Source: Nitrobacter winogradskyi Nb-255 (GTDB lineage Bacteria > Pseudomonadota > Alphaproteobacteria > Rhizobiales > Xanthobacteraceae). From it: 64,000 nucleotides of DNA. Shown here piece by piece: positions 29,696-38,617 of the stretch. How positions within the stretch are numbered: the stretch's first letter is position 1; each line of letters opens with the position of its first letter. The notes beneath the pieces were generated by a model. That model was not told where the DNA came from and ran no database searches. It saw only the letters and a list, made by a program, of their open reading frames with translations. Made by a program: the position numbers and the translations under genes. Location: the NCBI RefSeq assembly GCF_000012725.1, contig NC_007406.1, positions 2,198,001-2,262,000 of the forward strand. Reading direction: 5' to 3'.

Positions 29696-30499
29696 TTATC
29701 TGTTGAACCTGATTGGGACGGCGAGTGTGATGGAGCCGCCGCCGACGTTGGAGGGAGGGGCTGGGACGGGGCTGGCGCGGCGCGGCAGCGACACCGCCTC
29801 GGCGTCGAGCGAGGAATCGCCGGCCGAGCGCACCAGGCGCGCCGACAGCACCCGGCCCGAGCGGTCGATCGTGAACGCGACCGAGGCCACGCCCATGCCC
29901 GCGCCCGGCGGGAAGCGCTTGTGGCGGTTGAGATGCGCCATCAGCGCGGCGCGCCAGGTCGCCGGCGACATCGACGACGCCATGCCTTCGGCCGGCGCGG
30001 CCGCGCGATCGGCGCGCTGCGCCTGCGAACTCTGCGGCGCGGTGGTGCGCGGCGCCTTCTTCTGCTTTTTCTTCTTCGGCTTCGGCTTCGGCGGCTCGAC
30101 CTTGGCCGGCAGCACAACCTCCGCCTTCTCCACCTTCGGCGTTTCCGGCAGCTTGACCTCGGCCTCCTTCACCTCCGGAGGCGTCGGCTCGGGATCAGGC
30201 TTCTCCTCGATCGGCTTGTCCGGATCGACCTGCTCCTCGGCCTCCACCATCTCCGGCCCCGGCGCGACGTCCTGCTGCGGCGCCTCGGGCGCGACAGCCA
30301 TCGGCGCCAGCTCCATCATGATCGCCGCCGGCGGATCGCCCGGCGCCTCCGCCGCCGCCGGCCAGTGCAGCGCCATCCAGATGCCGCCGGCATGCAGCGC
30401 CACCACCGCAAGCCCGGCCGCGGTCCAGCGCAGCGCCGCCGCCCGGTTCACATCATCGCCGGCCCGGCCGTCCGGGTCGCGCCAGTCGATTTTCATCAT
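29696..30499 (-). CDS. tonB: TonB family energy transducer
   Basis: 267 aa. Cytoplasmic N-terminus, one membrane segment (AALRWTAAGLAVVALHAGGI, about residues 22-45), a Pro/Glu/Lys-rich periplasmic linker with EKPDPEPTPPEVKEAEVKL and KPKPKKKKQKKA, and a C-terminal TonB domain (RHKRFPPGAGMGVASVAFTI, then VLSARLVRSAGDSSLDAEAV). It couples the proton-motive force from ExbB-ExbD to outer-membrane receptors. ATGA overlap with exbD shows coupling; order exbB-exbD-tonB. Confidence 0.93.
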   Translation of the reverse strand: MMKIDWRDPDGRAGDDVNRAAALRWTAAGLAVVALHAGGIWMALHWPAAAEAPGDPPAAIMMELAPMAVAPEAPQQDVAPGPEMVEAEEQVDPDKPIEEKPDPEPTPPEVKEAEVKLPETPKVEKAEVVLPAKVEPPKPKPKKKKQKKAPRTTAPQSSQAQRADRAAAPAEGMASSMSPATWRAALMAHLNRHKRFPPGAGMGVASVAFTIDRSGRVLSARLVRSAGDSSLDAEAVSLPRRASPVPAPPSNVGGGSITLAVPIRFNR

Positions 30500-30966
30500 G
30501 GCGCAGGCGCCGCCGCCGGCGCGGCTCCGCCCGCCGCCACCGCCTGCCCGGTATCCTCAAGCCCCACCAGCGCGATCTTGAGATAGCCGGCCTCGCGCAG
30601 CAGGTTCATCACCTTCATCAGCTCGGTATAGGCCACCGTCCCGTCGGCGCGCAGGAACACCCGCTGCTCGCGGTCATTCTCGGTCTGCTGGTCCAGCGTC
30701 GCCTGCAGCGTGTTGCGCGGCACGTCGTCATTGCCGAGCGCCAGCGTCAGGTCCTGCTTCACCGTCAGGAACACCGGCTTGTCGGGACGCGGTTGCGGCT
30801 GCGCGTTCGACACCGGCAGGTCGACCGCGACATCCACCGTCGACAGCGGCGCCGCCACCATGAAGATGATCAAAAGCACCAGCATCACGTCGATGAACGG
30901 CGTGACGTTGATCTCGCTCAGCTCGTCGATGCCGCCATCCTGCGGGTTCTTCAGCGATCCCCCCAT
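30496..30966 (-). CDS. exbD: Biopolymer transport protein ExbD
   Basis: 156 aa. One N-terminal membrane helix with the essential Asp in INVTPFIDVMLVLLIIFMVA (about residue 27), then the periplasmic domain (LPVSNAQPQPRPDKPVFLTV and RADGTVAYTELMKVMNLLRE). Stator partner of ExbB in energising TonB. The C-terminal GGAAPAAAPAP tail is extra. The start is six bases after exbB and the stop overlaps the tonB start. Confidence 0.95.
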   Translation of the reverse strand: MGGSLKNPQDGGIDELSEINVTPFIDVMLVLLIIFMVAAPLSTVDVAVDLPVSNAQPQPRPDKPVFLTVKQDLTLALGNDDVPRNTLQATLDQQTENDREQRVFLRADGTVAYTELMKVMNLLREAGYLKIALVGLEDTGQAVAAGGAAPAAAPAP

Positions 30967-30972
30967 GGCGCA

Positions 30973-32169
30973 TCACTCAGCCGCAGCGCGGCCGCGCGAC
31001 AGCGCCACCACGGACGGGCCGAGCCCCCGCTCCTGCCGCTCCAGATCGCGCGAGATGTGCTGAATGATCTCGCCGGAGGCGTCCGACAGCAGCGCCCGGT
31101 AGCTCGAAAGCGCGCGAGCGAACACGTTGTAGATGATCACCGCCGGGATCGCGGCGACAAGCCCGAGCGCGGTCGCAAGCAGCGCCTCGGCAATGCCCGG
31201 CGCCACCACCGCGAGGTTGGTGGTCTTGGTCTGCGAGATGCCGATGAAGGCGTTCATGATGCCCCACACCGTGCCGAACAGGCCGACGAACGGCGCGGTC
31301 GCCCCGATGGTCGCCAGCAGGCCGGTGCCGCGGGCGATGTCGCGCCCCGCCTTGGCCTCGATGCGCGACAGCGCGATCGCCAGCCGCTCCTTGATGCCCT
31401 CGGACGACAGATCGCCCGAGCGCTGCAGCTCGCGCTCCGCCGCCCCCATCAGATCCGCCACTGTGCCCTCACAGGTCCAGCCCTCGGCGATCTCGGAGCG
31501 CGCGGCATCGAGGCTGTCGGCGCGCTCCAGCTTGCGCACGCAGCTCTGCGCCCGCCGCCGCGACGCCGCGAGCTCGATCCCCTTGGCCAGCCAGACCGTC
31601 CACGTTACCAATGATGCGAACGCCAAACCGATCATTACCGCTTTCACGACGATGTCCGCCTGCATGAACATGCCCCACGGCGACAGGTCCTGCGGAAGCG
31701 TCGACGACGAGCCCTCCGGCGCAGACGGCGCAGCGGCAGGTGCGGATTGATCCGACGGCGCGGCCGCGTCCGACGATGCACCCGCAGACGCATCAGATGA
31801 AGCAGACCCCTCCCCCGATGCACCATCGGCAGACGCGGGCGAAGGCGTCTCGCCAGATGATGGCGCGGGCGTGTCTGGTCCAGGCGAAGCGACCGGCGCA
31901 ACCGGTGTCGCCGCCGTATCCCCAGCCGGCGCGCTCCCGGAAGGCGCGGGCGCTGCCGCGGAAGGCGTCGATGGTGCGGCGTCCGCAGCGGACGCCGGCG
32001 GCGTGGCGGCCGGCTGTGACGCCGTAACGTCAGGCTGCGGGTGCGGTCGCCGGTCCCGTGCGTCGGCGTCACCAGGCAGGATGGCGAGTATGAACGCGGC
32101 GGCAAGCAGGCCGCGAGCGATCCTTGCGGGGAGTTCGCCCGCCGCGATTGTCCGGATGTTACGCATCAT
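30973..32169 (-). CDS. exbB: Biopolymer transport protein ExbB with long exported extension
   Basis: 398 aa, longer than the E. coli form. A signal-peptide-like N-terminus (IARGLLAAAFILAILPGDAD) is followed by about 120 residues of Ala/Ser/Pro-rich linker, then the conserved ExbB core: membrane helix IVVKAVMIGLAFASLVTWTV, cytoplasmic domain, and the last two helices with GLLATIGATAPFVGLFGTVW and PGIAEALLATALGLVAAIPA. The extended periplasmic linker is common in rhizobial ExbB proteins. Start at 32169 avoids a basic stretch before the signal sequence. Confidence 0.93.
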   Translation of the reverse strand: MMRNIRTIAAGELPARIARGLLAAAFILAILPGDADARDRRPHPQPDVTASQPAATPPASAADAAPSTPSAAAPAPSGSAPAGDTAATPVAPVASPGPDTPAPSSGETPSPASADGASGEGSASSDASAGASSDAAAPSDQSAPAAAPSAPEGSSSTLPQDLSPWGMFMQADIVVKAVMIGLAFASLVTWTVWLAKGIELAASRRRAQSCVRKLERADSLDAARSEIAEGWTCEGTVADLMGAAERELQRSGDLSSEGIKERLAIALSRIEAKAGRDIARGTGLLATIGATAPFVGLFGTVWGIMNAFIGISQTKTTNLAVVAPGIAEALLATALGLVAAIPAVIIYNVFARALSSYRALLSDASGEIIQHISRDLERQERGLGPSVVALSRGRAAAE

Positions 32170-32307
32170 GGGTATGATCTTTCGTTGCGAGCGTCGCCAC
32201 CGGCTGGCGTGCTCTGGAGGTCCGGAACCGGCCGGCATGCGGTCCACTTCCCGGACGAGACGCTCTGTTGATTATTTGTCCGTCGTTGATGGCTCTCTCG
32301 CCCATGG

Positions 32308-34245
32308 CTATCCCCTCGCGAGAGCCTCAATGGGCTTCAGCCTTGCGGCGCGATACGCCGGCATGAAGCCGAACACCGTGCCCATGACCACCGCTCCCAT
32401 CAGCGCGCCCAGAGCCATGGTGACGGAGAAGATCACCGTCATCCCGAACAGGAGCGCCGCGCCCACGCCGATCACCGCGCCGAGCAGCAGTCCGACCACG
32501 CCGCCGATGGCCGCCAATACGACGGCCTCGGTCAGGAACTGGCCCAGGATGTCGGCGGTCCTGGCCCCTATCGCGGTGCGGACTCCGATCTCCCGCGTGC
32601 GCTCGGAGACGGTGATGAGCATGATGTTCATGATGCCGATACCGCCGACCAGCATCGAGATCGCGGCGATGGCGCTGAGCAGCAGATTGCTGGAGCGGCG
32701 TTCGTCCTCGGCCTTCTGGAACGCCGAAGCTGAATCGTAGATGTAGAAGTCTTCGCGGCCATGGCGCCGGATCAGCAGCGCCTTGATGGCTTCCTTGGTC
32801 TCATGCAGACGCGACATGTCGGCGATGGAAACGACGATCTCCGACAGGTCATCCTTGCCGAACAGCCGCATTGTCGCGGTGCGCAGCGGCATCACCGCGC
32901 GCTTGTCCCGATCCGTGCCTCTCTCGGACAGGCCTTTGCTTTCAAGAACGCCGGTGACAAGAAAGGGAAGATTGTTGATGAGGATGTTGCTGCCGGAAGG
33001 ATCGGCGATCCCAGGGAAAAGCTTGGACGCGAGGGTCGCGCCGAGCAACACTACGGGGCCGCCGCTGACCTCATCCTGCTTCGTAAAAAATGTGCCCTTT
33101 GCCATGTCCCAATTGTGAACCGTCCGGAACTCGGCCGTGGTGGCGACCACGTCGGTATTCAGGTCGATATTACCGCGACGCATCGTGGCCATGTCCCACA
33201 TCGCGGGCATCGACCCCGACACGTTGTCCATATCCTTGATCGCCTGGGCGTCGGCGGGAGTGAGCGGCAGGCTGTTCCCCGTCGATTCGCCGGCGCGGTC
33301 GACCACGATCCAGTTGGTGCCGATCGCCGAAGCCCGTTCGATGTACGACGCCTGCGCGCCGCGCCCGATCGCCATCATGGCGACGACGGAGGCGACGCCG
33401 ATGACGATGCCACTCAGGGTGAGCGCGGTGCGGACGGGATTGATCGCAAGCGCCGCGAAGGCCGAGCGCGCGGCTTCCTCCAGCCAGGTCCAGAGCGGAG
33501 GCGAACTGTCGCTCGCCTGCCATGGGACAACGGCAATCGACGATGAAACCTTCTCAGGGTCCGGACCGCTATCGGAGACGATCAGACCGTCCTCGATCCT
33601 GATGATGCGCTCGGCCGCGGCGGCTACCTTCGAGTCGTGCGTGATGAGGATGACCGTGTGCCCGTCGCCGGCGAGCTTCTTCAGGATCCCCAGCACCTCC
33701 GTGCCGCTTTTGCTGTCCAGCGCGCCGGTCGGTTCATCGGCGAGGATCACGGCGCCGCCGTTCATCAGCGCGCGCGCGATCGAGACACGCTGCTGCTGAC
33801 CACCCGACAATTGCGAGGGACGATTGGTGATGCGGTTGGCCAGGCCAAGGCGCGTCAGCAGCGCGGTCGCGCGGCGATGACGGTAAGCGCGCGGCGCGCC
33901 GGCATGGATCGCCGGCATCTCGACGTTACCGAGCGCGCTCACCGTCGGAATCAGGTGATAGTTCTGGAAGATGAATCCGAAGCAGCCGCGGCGCAACGCG
34001 GCAAGCTCGTCGCGATTCAATGTGGCGACGTCCCGGCCGCCAAACCGATACGCGCCGTCGCTCGGTCGATCCATCAGGCCGATGATGTTCATCAGCGTCG
34101 ACTTGCCGGAACCGGACGCGCCGATGATCGCCACGAACTCGCCCGCGTGGATCGACAAGCCGACACCGCGGAGCGCATGGGTCACGACATCGCCGCTGCG
34201 ATAGGAGCGGCGGATGCCCTCGAGTTCGATGAGCGGAGGGGTCAT
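32308..34245 (-). CDS. macB: MacB-like ABC transporter (ATPase-permease fusion)
   Basis: 645 aa. ATPase half with Walker A GASGSGKST, signature LSGGQQQRVSIARALM and Walker B VILADEPTGALD; then a first membrane helix (TALTLSGIVIGVASVVAMMA), a large periplasmic domain and three C-terminal helices (LLLSAIAAISMLVGGIGIMN onward), ending MPAYRAARLKPIEALARG. MacB works with MacA and an outer-membrane TolC channel to export peptides, macrolides or siderophores. Four-base overlap with macA. No TolC gene is seen here. Placement in an iron-uptake block suggests siderophore-related export, an inference. Confidence 0.93.
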   Translation of the reverse strand: MTPPLIELEGIRRSYRSGDVVTHALRGVGLSIHAGEFVAIIGASGSGKSTLMNIIGLMDRPSDGAYRFGGRDVATLNRDELAALRRGCFGFIFQNYHLIPTVSALGNVEMPAIHAGAPRAYRHRRATALLTRLGLANRITNRPSQLSGGQQQRVSIARALMNGGAVILADEPTGALDSKSGTEVLGILKKLAGDGHTVILITHDSKVAAAAERIIRIEDGLIVSDSGPDPEKVSSSIAVVPWQASDSSPPLWTWLEEAARSAFAALAINPVRTALTLSGIVIGVASVVAMMAIGRGAQASYIERASAIGTNWIVVDRAGESTGNSLPLTPADAQAIKDMDNVSGSMPAMWDMATMRRGNIDLNTDVVATTAEFRTVHNWDMAKGTFFTKQDEVSGGPVVLLGATLASKLFPGIADPSGSNILINNLPFLVTGVLESKGLSERGTDRDKRAVMPLRTATMRLFGKDDLSEIVVSIADMSRLHETKEAIKALLIRRHGREDFYIYDSASAFQKAEDERRSSNLLLSAIAAISMLVGGIGIMNIMLITVSERTREIGVRTAIGARTADILGQFLTEAVVLAAIGGVVGLLLGAVIGVGAALLFGMTVIFSVTMALGALMGAVVMGTVFGFMPAYRAARLKPIEALARG

Positions 34246-35477
34246 GACTCCACCCTCAGCTTCGCGGGCGGACCGGCCGACTTGAGGCCGGTGATGACGC
34301 GCTCGCCATCCGCCACCCCGCTCGTGATTCCGACCAGAAAGCGGGTTCGGGTGCCGATCTCGACCTTGCGGACAGCGATGGTCCCGTCTTCACGGAGAAC
34401 GCGCACCTCTCCCTTGTCATTGAGCGATGCAACCGGAACGACCAGGGCGTTCTGCGCCGCGGCGGTCACGAAGAACACCTGCGCGGTCATTCCCGCCCGC
34501 AAGCTGCCGTCCGCGTTGGGAACGTCGAACAGCGCCGTGTAGAGCACGACATTGCCGGATTGCGGCGTGGTCTTGGTCTCGGCTTTCTTGTTGTCGGGAC
34601 GCCGGGGCGCCGGCTGGATCTGCCGCAGCGTCGCATGCCACTTGCGATCCGGCCGGCCCAAGGTCGTGAACCACAGCGGCATGCCCTCGCGCAGCTTGAC
34701 GACATCGGCCTCCGACACATCGGTCCATACCGTCATGGTGTCGAGATCGGCGATCTGCAGGATCAGCGGCGTGTCGTAGTTGGCGTTGAGGGTTTGCCCC
34801 TCCTTCGCGTCCACCGAGACCACGGTGCCTCCCATCGGCGCGGTGATGCGGGCGAACCTCAGCGCTGTTTTCTGCGCGCGCAGGTCGGCCTGCATCTGGC
34901 GGATGCGGGCCTTGGAGGCGTCGATGCGCGCGATCAGGATGTCGCGGTCGCGCGTCGTCGTCTCAAAGGCGAGTTTCGACACCGCGCTGGTCTGTGACAG
35001 CGTCTGGTGCCGCTCGACATTGCGTTCCGCGAACACAAGCCCGGCTTCCTGCTCCGCCAGTTCGGCCCTCAGCCTCGCCAGATCGGCCTCGATTCCCTCG
35101 ACTTTCGCCGACTGCACTTCGGCGTCGATCTCCGCCACGACCCGTCCCGCGGTCACCTTGTCGCCGACGGCGACGCGCAGATGCTTCAACTGGCCGGTCA
35201 CCTGCGCGCCGACATCGACGCTCGCATAGGGCTGGATCTTGCCGGTCGCGGCCACCGTGCTCTCGATGTCCTGCCGCGTGACGGCGACGGTCTCATAAAG
35301 GCTGTCCGGTGACGGCGCGCGGAATCCCATGACGGCAAAAGTGCCGAGCGCAGCCAGTCCCGCGGCGCTCAACCCCAGGACAAGCCGCCGGGAGCCGCGC
35401 GCGCGACGCGCCGGCGCGGTCCAGGCCGGCGGCAGCGCCAGGCCGTCGACATCGTCGGGAGGCACCGGAGCGTTCAT
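34242..35477 (-). CDS. macA: MacA-like periplasmic adaptor
   Basis: 411 aa. Single N-terminal membrane anchor (RLVLGLSAAGLAALGTFAVM), then the lipoyl halves (GKIQPYASVDVGAQVTGQLK and APMGGTVVSVDAKEGQTLNA) around a coiled hairpin rich in Ala/Glu/Arg (AEVQSAKVEGIEADLARLRA), beta-barrel and membrane-proximal domains. It links MacB to the outer-membrane channel. Start could also be the ATG at 35486 (three residues more). Confidence 0.92.
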   Translation of the reverse strand: MNAPVPPDDVDGLALPPAWTAPARRARGSRRLVLGLSAAGLAALGTFAVMGFRAPSPDSLYETVAVTRQDIESTVAATGKIQPYASVDVGAQVTGQLKHLRVAVGDKVTAGRVVAEIDAEVQSAKVEGIEADLARLRAELAEQEAGLVFAERNVERHQTLSQTSAVSKLAFETTTRDRDILIARIDASKARIRQMQADLRAQKTALRFARITAPMGGTVVSVDAKEGQTLNANYDTPLILQIADLDTMTVWTDVSEADVVKLREGMPLWFTTLGRPDRKWHATLRQIQPAPRRPDNKKAETKTTPQSGNVVLYTALFDVPNADGSLRAGMTAQVFFVTAAAQNALVVPVASLNDKGEVRVLREDGTIAVRKVEIGTRTRFLVGITSGVADGERVITGLKSAGPPAKLRVES

Positions 35478-35490
35478 GGTCGGCATCCGC

Positions 35491-35817
35491 TCACTGGATG
35501 TCTTTGTAATCGACATCGAACGACTGTCCGGGCCCGGCATCGAACAGCATGTAGAACTCGCCGTCCGGCCGCTTGAAGCTCACGGTCGAATCCGGTCCGA
35601 ACTTCGTCTCGAGCACGATCGACTCGTCGTAGCGGATCACGTCGAGCCTGACGCCGGGAACGCCGGTGCCATCCGCAAAGCCGCCCTCGCAGCTTACCGT
35701 CGTCGCATTGGCCATCTTGCAGATGCAGAACGGCGGATGCGCCCAGGCCGCGCCGATAAACAGCGACACCGCGCCGATGACGGCGATGGTCAACCCGCCT
35801 TTTCGAAGCCCCATCAT
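35491..35817 (-). CDS. Small exported protein of the iron block
   Basis: 108 aa. Signal peptide (LRKGGLTIAVIGAVSLFIGA, cleaved at AWA-H), then HPPFCICKMANATTVSCEGG with three Cys, and a beta-rich remainder (FADGTGVPGVRLDVIRYDES, FKRPDGEFYMLFDAGPGQSF). I do not recognise the family. The ATG overlaps the preceding stop (ATGATGA), so it is translated with the next upstream gene and 13 bases before macA. Possibly a periplasmic metal or ligand binder. Confidence 0.7.
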   Translation of the reverse strand: MMGLRKGGLTIAVIGAVSLFIGAAWAHPPFCICKMANATTVSCEGGFADGTGVPGVRLDVIRYDESIVLETKFGPDSTVSFKRPDGEFYMLFDAGPGQSFDVDYKDIQ

Positions 35818-36344
35818 CGCCGCCCCCTCTTCTCGAGCCAGGCCGCCATCACCGGCGAAGCGGTGCGGATCGGGATCGTCGCCTGATGCAGCGTCCCGTC
35901 CCAGCCCTCCAGCGTCAGCCACAGTTCATCATCGGCGGTGGTTCGCTCGGGAACGCGCATCTCGGCGGTCTGCCGGTACGGCGTGCCGGAGAAAAGCGCG
36001 CCCGCGGTGCGGATGTTGCGCGGCTTGCCCACGCGCAGGTAAGCGGCCTTGACCTGATCGACGCAGGCCGGACACAACGCCAGCGCGAACTCCTTGGCAT
36101 GGCCGGCGCGGCCTTCCGCATCCGGCTCACTCAGCTTGAACTCCGCGAACCGCACGCTCCACGGCCCGACCGCGATCTCGCCGATCTCGCGCTGGCCGAG
36201 GCCCTTCTTGCCGTTGAAAAACGCGTTGTTGTCGAAGAAGGTCGGCAAAGCGAGAATTGGCACGATCAGCACCAACGCGCTCAGGTGAAAGCGCCAGCGC
36301 TGCCACAGCGATATACCGCGCGATGGGGATGCAAGCGCCGTCAT
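35814..36344 (-). CDS. Membrane-anchored periplasmic protein of the iron block
   Basis: 176 aa. One membrane segment (FHLSALVLIVPILALPTFFD, about residues 20-40), then a periplasmic domain with LALCPACVDQVKAAYLRVGK (CPAC motif) and VPERTTADDELWLTLEGWDG. Function unknown. Start overlaps the stop of the PepSY-TM remnant, stop overlaps the next start: part of one tight operon. The thioredoxin-like CxxC may be coincidental. Confidence 0.72.
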   Translation of the reverse strand: MTALASPSRGISLWQRWRFHLSALVLIVPILALPTFFDNNAFFNGKKGLGQREIGEIAVGPWSVRFAEFKLSEPDAEGRAGHAKEFALALCPACVDQVKAAYLRVGKPRNIRTAGALFSGTPYRQTAEMRVPERTTADDELWLTLEGWDGTLHQATIPIRTASPVMAAWLEKRGRR

Positions 36345-36582
36345 TCCGCAGCCTCCAGTCCAAGCCGCGCCTGCCTGCGTTCGCGCACGATCTTCACCGT
36401 CTCGATCGCGGTGCGTTTGGTCCACACCATCATTCCGGAGAACACCAGCGCGGTCATCAGCAGCCCGAACACCAGATAGAGCAGCTTGAGCCAGATCCCG
36501 GCAAAGTCGCCGGTGTGCAAAGGCCGCATCGAGCCGGTGACCAGTTCGAGCGCGGAGCGGTCCGACACCAGGCGGGTGTGCT
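36341..36582 (-). pseudogene. PepSY-TM protein, 3' stump cut by IS3 element
   Basis: The frame is open from the IS border (36582) and reads HTRLVSDRSALELVTGSMRP, then LHTGDFAGIWLKLLYLVFGL and a final basic tail. This is the C-terminal part of PepSY-associated membrane proteins, including the LHTGDFAG region and the last helix (LLYLVFGLLMTALVFSGMMV). Such proteins (FegB type) usually follow a siderophore receptor. The N-terminal three quarters are missing, replaced by the IS. Confidence 0.8.
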
Positions 36583-36668
36583 CTGTCCGCCGTCAGGGCT
36601 CTTGAGACAGTTTAGGAGTTTTCGGGAAGGGAGGATTTCTGGATCATCGCAGCCAATTTGGAGCGCAG

Positions 36669-37043
36669 ATGAGACAGAAATCCGGGCCGGAGAAAGCACC
36701 GGCAGAGCAGGTCGTGAAGGACATCCGCCGGGCAACGCGCCGGCAGTTCTCGGCTGAAGAGAAGATCCGCATCGTGCTGGAAGGCGTGCGCGGCGAGGAG
36801 AGCATCGCCGAGCTGTGTCGGCGCGAGGGGATCGCCTCGTCGATGTATTACGGCTGGTCGAAGGAGTTCCTCGACGCCGGCAAGCGCCGTCTCGCTGGTG
36901 ACACGGCCCGCGCCGCGACGTCGGACGAGGTGAAAGAGCTGCGCCGTGAGGCGCAGGCCCTGAAGGAGGCCGTGGCCGATCTCACCCTGGAAAACCGCCT
37001 GCTGAAAAAAAGCATGCTCGCGGATGGGGAGGACGACACATGA
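36669..37043 (+). CDS. IS3 transposase orfA
   Basis: 124 aa. Helix-turn-helix (RRQFSAEEKIRIVLEGVRGE then SIAELCRREGIASSMYYGWS) and a leucine-zipper-like end (LRREAQALKEAVADLTLENR). An A7G run at 37005-37012 near the 3' end allows a -1 slip into orfB. The stop overlaps the orfB ATG (ATGA). Confidence 0.9.
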   Translation: MRQKSGPEKAPAEQVVKDIRRATRRQFSAEEKIRIVLEGVRGEESIAELCRREGIASSMYYGWSKEFLDAGKRRLAGDTARAATSDEVKELRREAQALKEAVADLTLENRLLKKSMLADGEDDT

Positions 37044-38020
37044 GGTATCCTGCATCCGAAAAGGCCGAGATCATTCGCCTGGTCGAGGCCTCGCATCTGC
37101 CGGCACGGCGAACCCTGGACAAGCTCGGCATCCCGCGCGCCACGTTCTATCGCTGGTACGATCGCTATCTCACCGGTGGGATCGAGGCTCTGGCCGATCA
37201 TCGCTCGCGGCCGGATCGTGTCTGGAACCGGATTCCTGACCCAATCCGGGCCGAGATCGTCGAGCTGGCGCTGCGCGAAACGGAGCTGAGCCCGCGCGAG
37301 CTGGCGGTGCGCTTCACCGACGAGAAGCGCTACTTTGTCTCGGAGGCGTCGGTATATCGGCTGCTGAAGGCTCATGATCTCATCACCAGCCCAGCCTATA
37401 TCGTCATCAAGGCGGCGTCTGAGTTCAAGGACAAGACGACAGCGCCCAACCAGCTCTGGCAAACCGACTTCACCTACCTGAAGATCACGGGTTGGGGCTG
37501 GTATTATCTCTCGACCGTGCTCGACGACTTCTCCCGCTTCATCGTCGCCTGGAAGCTCTGCGCCACGATGCGGGCGGATGACGTCACCGCCACGCTCGAT
37601 CTGGCTCTGGCGGCATCGGGGCTCGACCAGATCGCGGTCGCGCATCGGCCGAGGCTGTTGAGCGACAACGGCGCCTCATACATCTCGGCCGAACTCGCTA
37701 CCTGGCTCGACGGCAAGGGCATGAAACACGTTCGCGGCGCGCCGTATCATCCCCAGACGCAGGGCAAGATCGAGCGCTGGCATCAGACCCTGAAGAACCG
37801 CATCCTGCTGGAAAACTACTATCTGCCCGGCGACCTTGAACGGCAGGTCGCGGCCTTCGTCGAGCACTACAATCACGGCCGCTATCACGAGAGCATCGAT
37901 AATCTCACGCCCGCTGACGTCTACTTCGGCCGCGGGCAGACCATCCTCACCGAACGCGAAAGGATCAAACGCCAGACCATCCACCAAAGACGCTTGCAGC
38001 ATCACCTGCAGGCCGCCTAA
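37040..38020 (+). CDS. IS3 transposase orfB (integrase core)
   Basis: 326 aa rve-type integrase: first Asp in WQTDFTYLKITGWGWYYLST, second in LSDNGASYISAEL, Glu in YHPQTQGKIERWHQTLKNRI. The N-terminal region carries another helix-turn-helix (LDKLGIPRATFYRWYDRY). Intact, so the element may still be active. Confidence 0.92.
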   Translation: MRYPASEKAEIIRLVEASHLPARRTLDKLGIPRATFYRWYDRYLTGGIEALADHRSRPDRVWNRIPDPIRAEIVELALRETELSPRELAVRFTDEKRYFVSEASVYRLLKAHDLITSPAYIVIKAASEFKDKTTAPNQLWQTDFTYLKITGWGWYYLSTVLDDFSRFIVAWKLCATMRADDVTATLDLALAASGLDQIAVAHRPRLLSDNGASYISAELATWLDGKGMKHVRGAPYHPQTQGKIERWHQTLKNRILLENYYLPGDLERQVAAFVEHYNHGRYHESIDNLTPADVYFGRGQTILTERERIKRQTIHQRRLQHHLQAA

Positions 38021-38094
38021 CCTCAAACCCAGATGAGCCAGAACCTCCGTTCCCGTGACCCCGGAACAGTCTCAATTCATCTGACGACGGACAG

Positions 38095-38459
38095 TGAATT
38101 GATGGCGTCGCGCACTCCGCCGCCTGGCGGCCGATGACGAGCCGTTCGGGCGAAAGCTCGTCCTCGGTATCGTACAGGAGATCGTGGACTTCCGTGTTGA
38201 GCGCGCTGCGCCGCCGTTCCTTCCGCAGATAGTCGGTCGCCGAGTTTTTAGCCACGCGGCGGACGAAGGCGGAAGGATTCTCGATCGCGCTGTCCGACGG
38301 ATGATTGGCGAGCTTCAGCCAGGTCTCCTGCACGATATCGGCTGAGGCGACCTCTCCGGTCCGGCCGCGAACCGCATTCTCGACGCCTGCACGATCCGTC
38401 ATCAGGACGTTCAGCAACCGCGAGAATGAGGGTCTTGAGAGTGAAGGCCTTTTGGTCAT
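38095..38459 (-). pseudogene. Decayed FecI-type sigma factor, 5' part
   Basis: Reads as the sigma-70 region 2 of an ECF factor: VASADIVQETWLKLANHPSD, IENPSAFVRRVAKNSATDYL, RKERRRSALNTEVHDLLYD, ERLVIGRQAAE. After RQAAE the frame is lost; a shift by two bases restores VRDAINS, as expected for region 4, and then the IS begins. So the copy has both a frameshift and an IS truncation, and region 4 is gone. A complete fecI lies at 42573-43103. Confidence 0.75.
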
Positions 38460-38617
38460 TGATGGTGATGCCGAGACGGTGATGCCGAACGCTGACGCCA
38501 GCGCCCGGTATCATCCTTCCAACACCGGGCTGGCGCACAGGTTGTCTATCGCGCCGTCAGTTTATCCGCAAACCCAATAGATTGGAGAGCTTCTAAGTGG
38601 GTTTGAACTGAGCGCCT

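Larger units (their letters stand above)
36583..38094 (+). mobile_element. IS3-family insertion sequence
   Basis: About 1512 bp. Imperfect inverted ends: CTGTCCGCCGTCAGGGCTCT at the left and, on the other strand, CTGTCCGTCGTCAGATGAAT at the right, each continuing TTGAGAC. It carries orfA and orfB with a 4-base overlap. No target duplication is visible (TGCT outside the left, TGAA outside the right), and the flanks belong to two different broken genes. Exact ends are good to a few bases. Confidence 0.88.
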
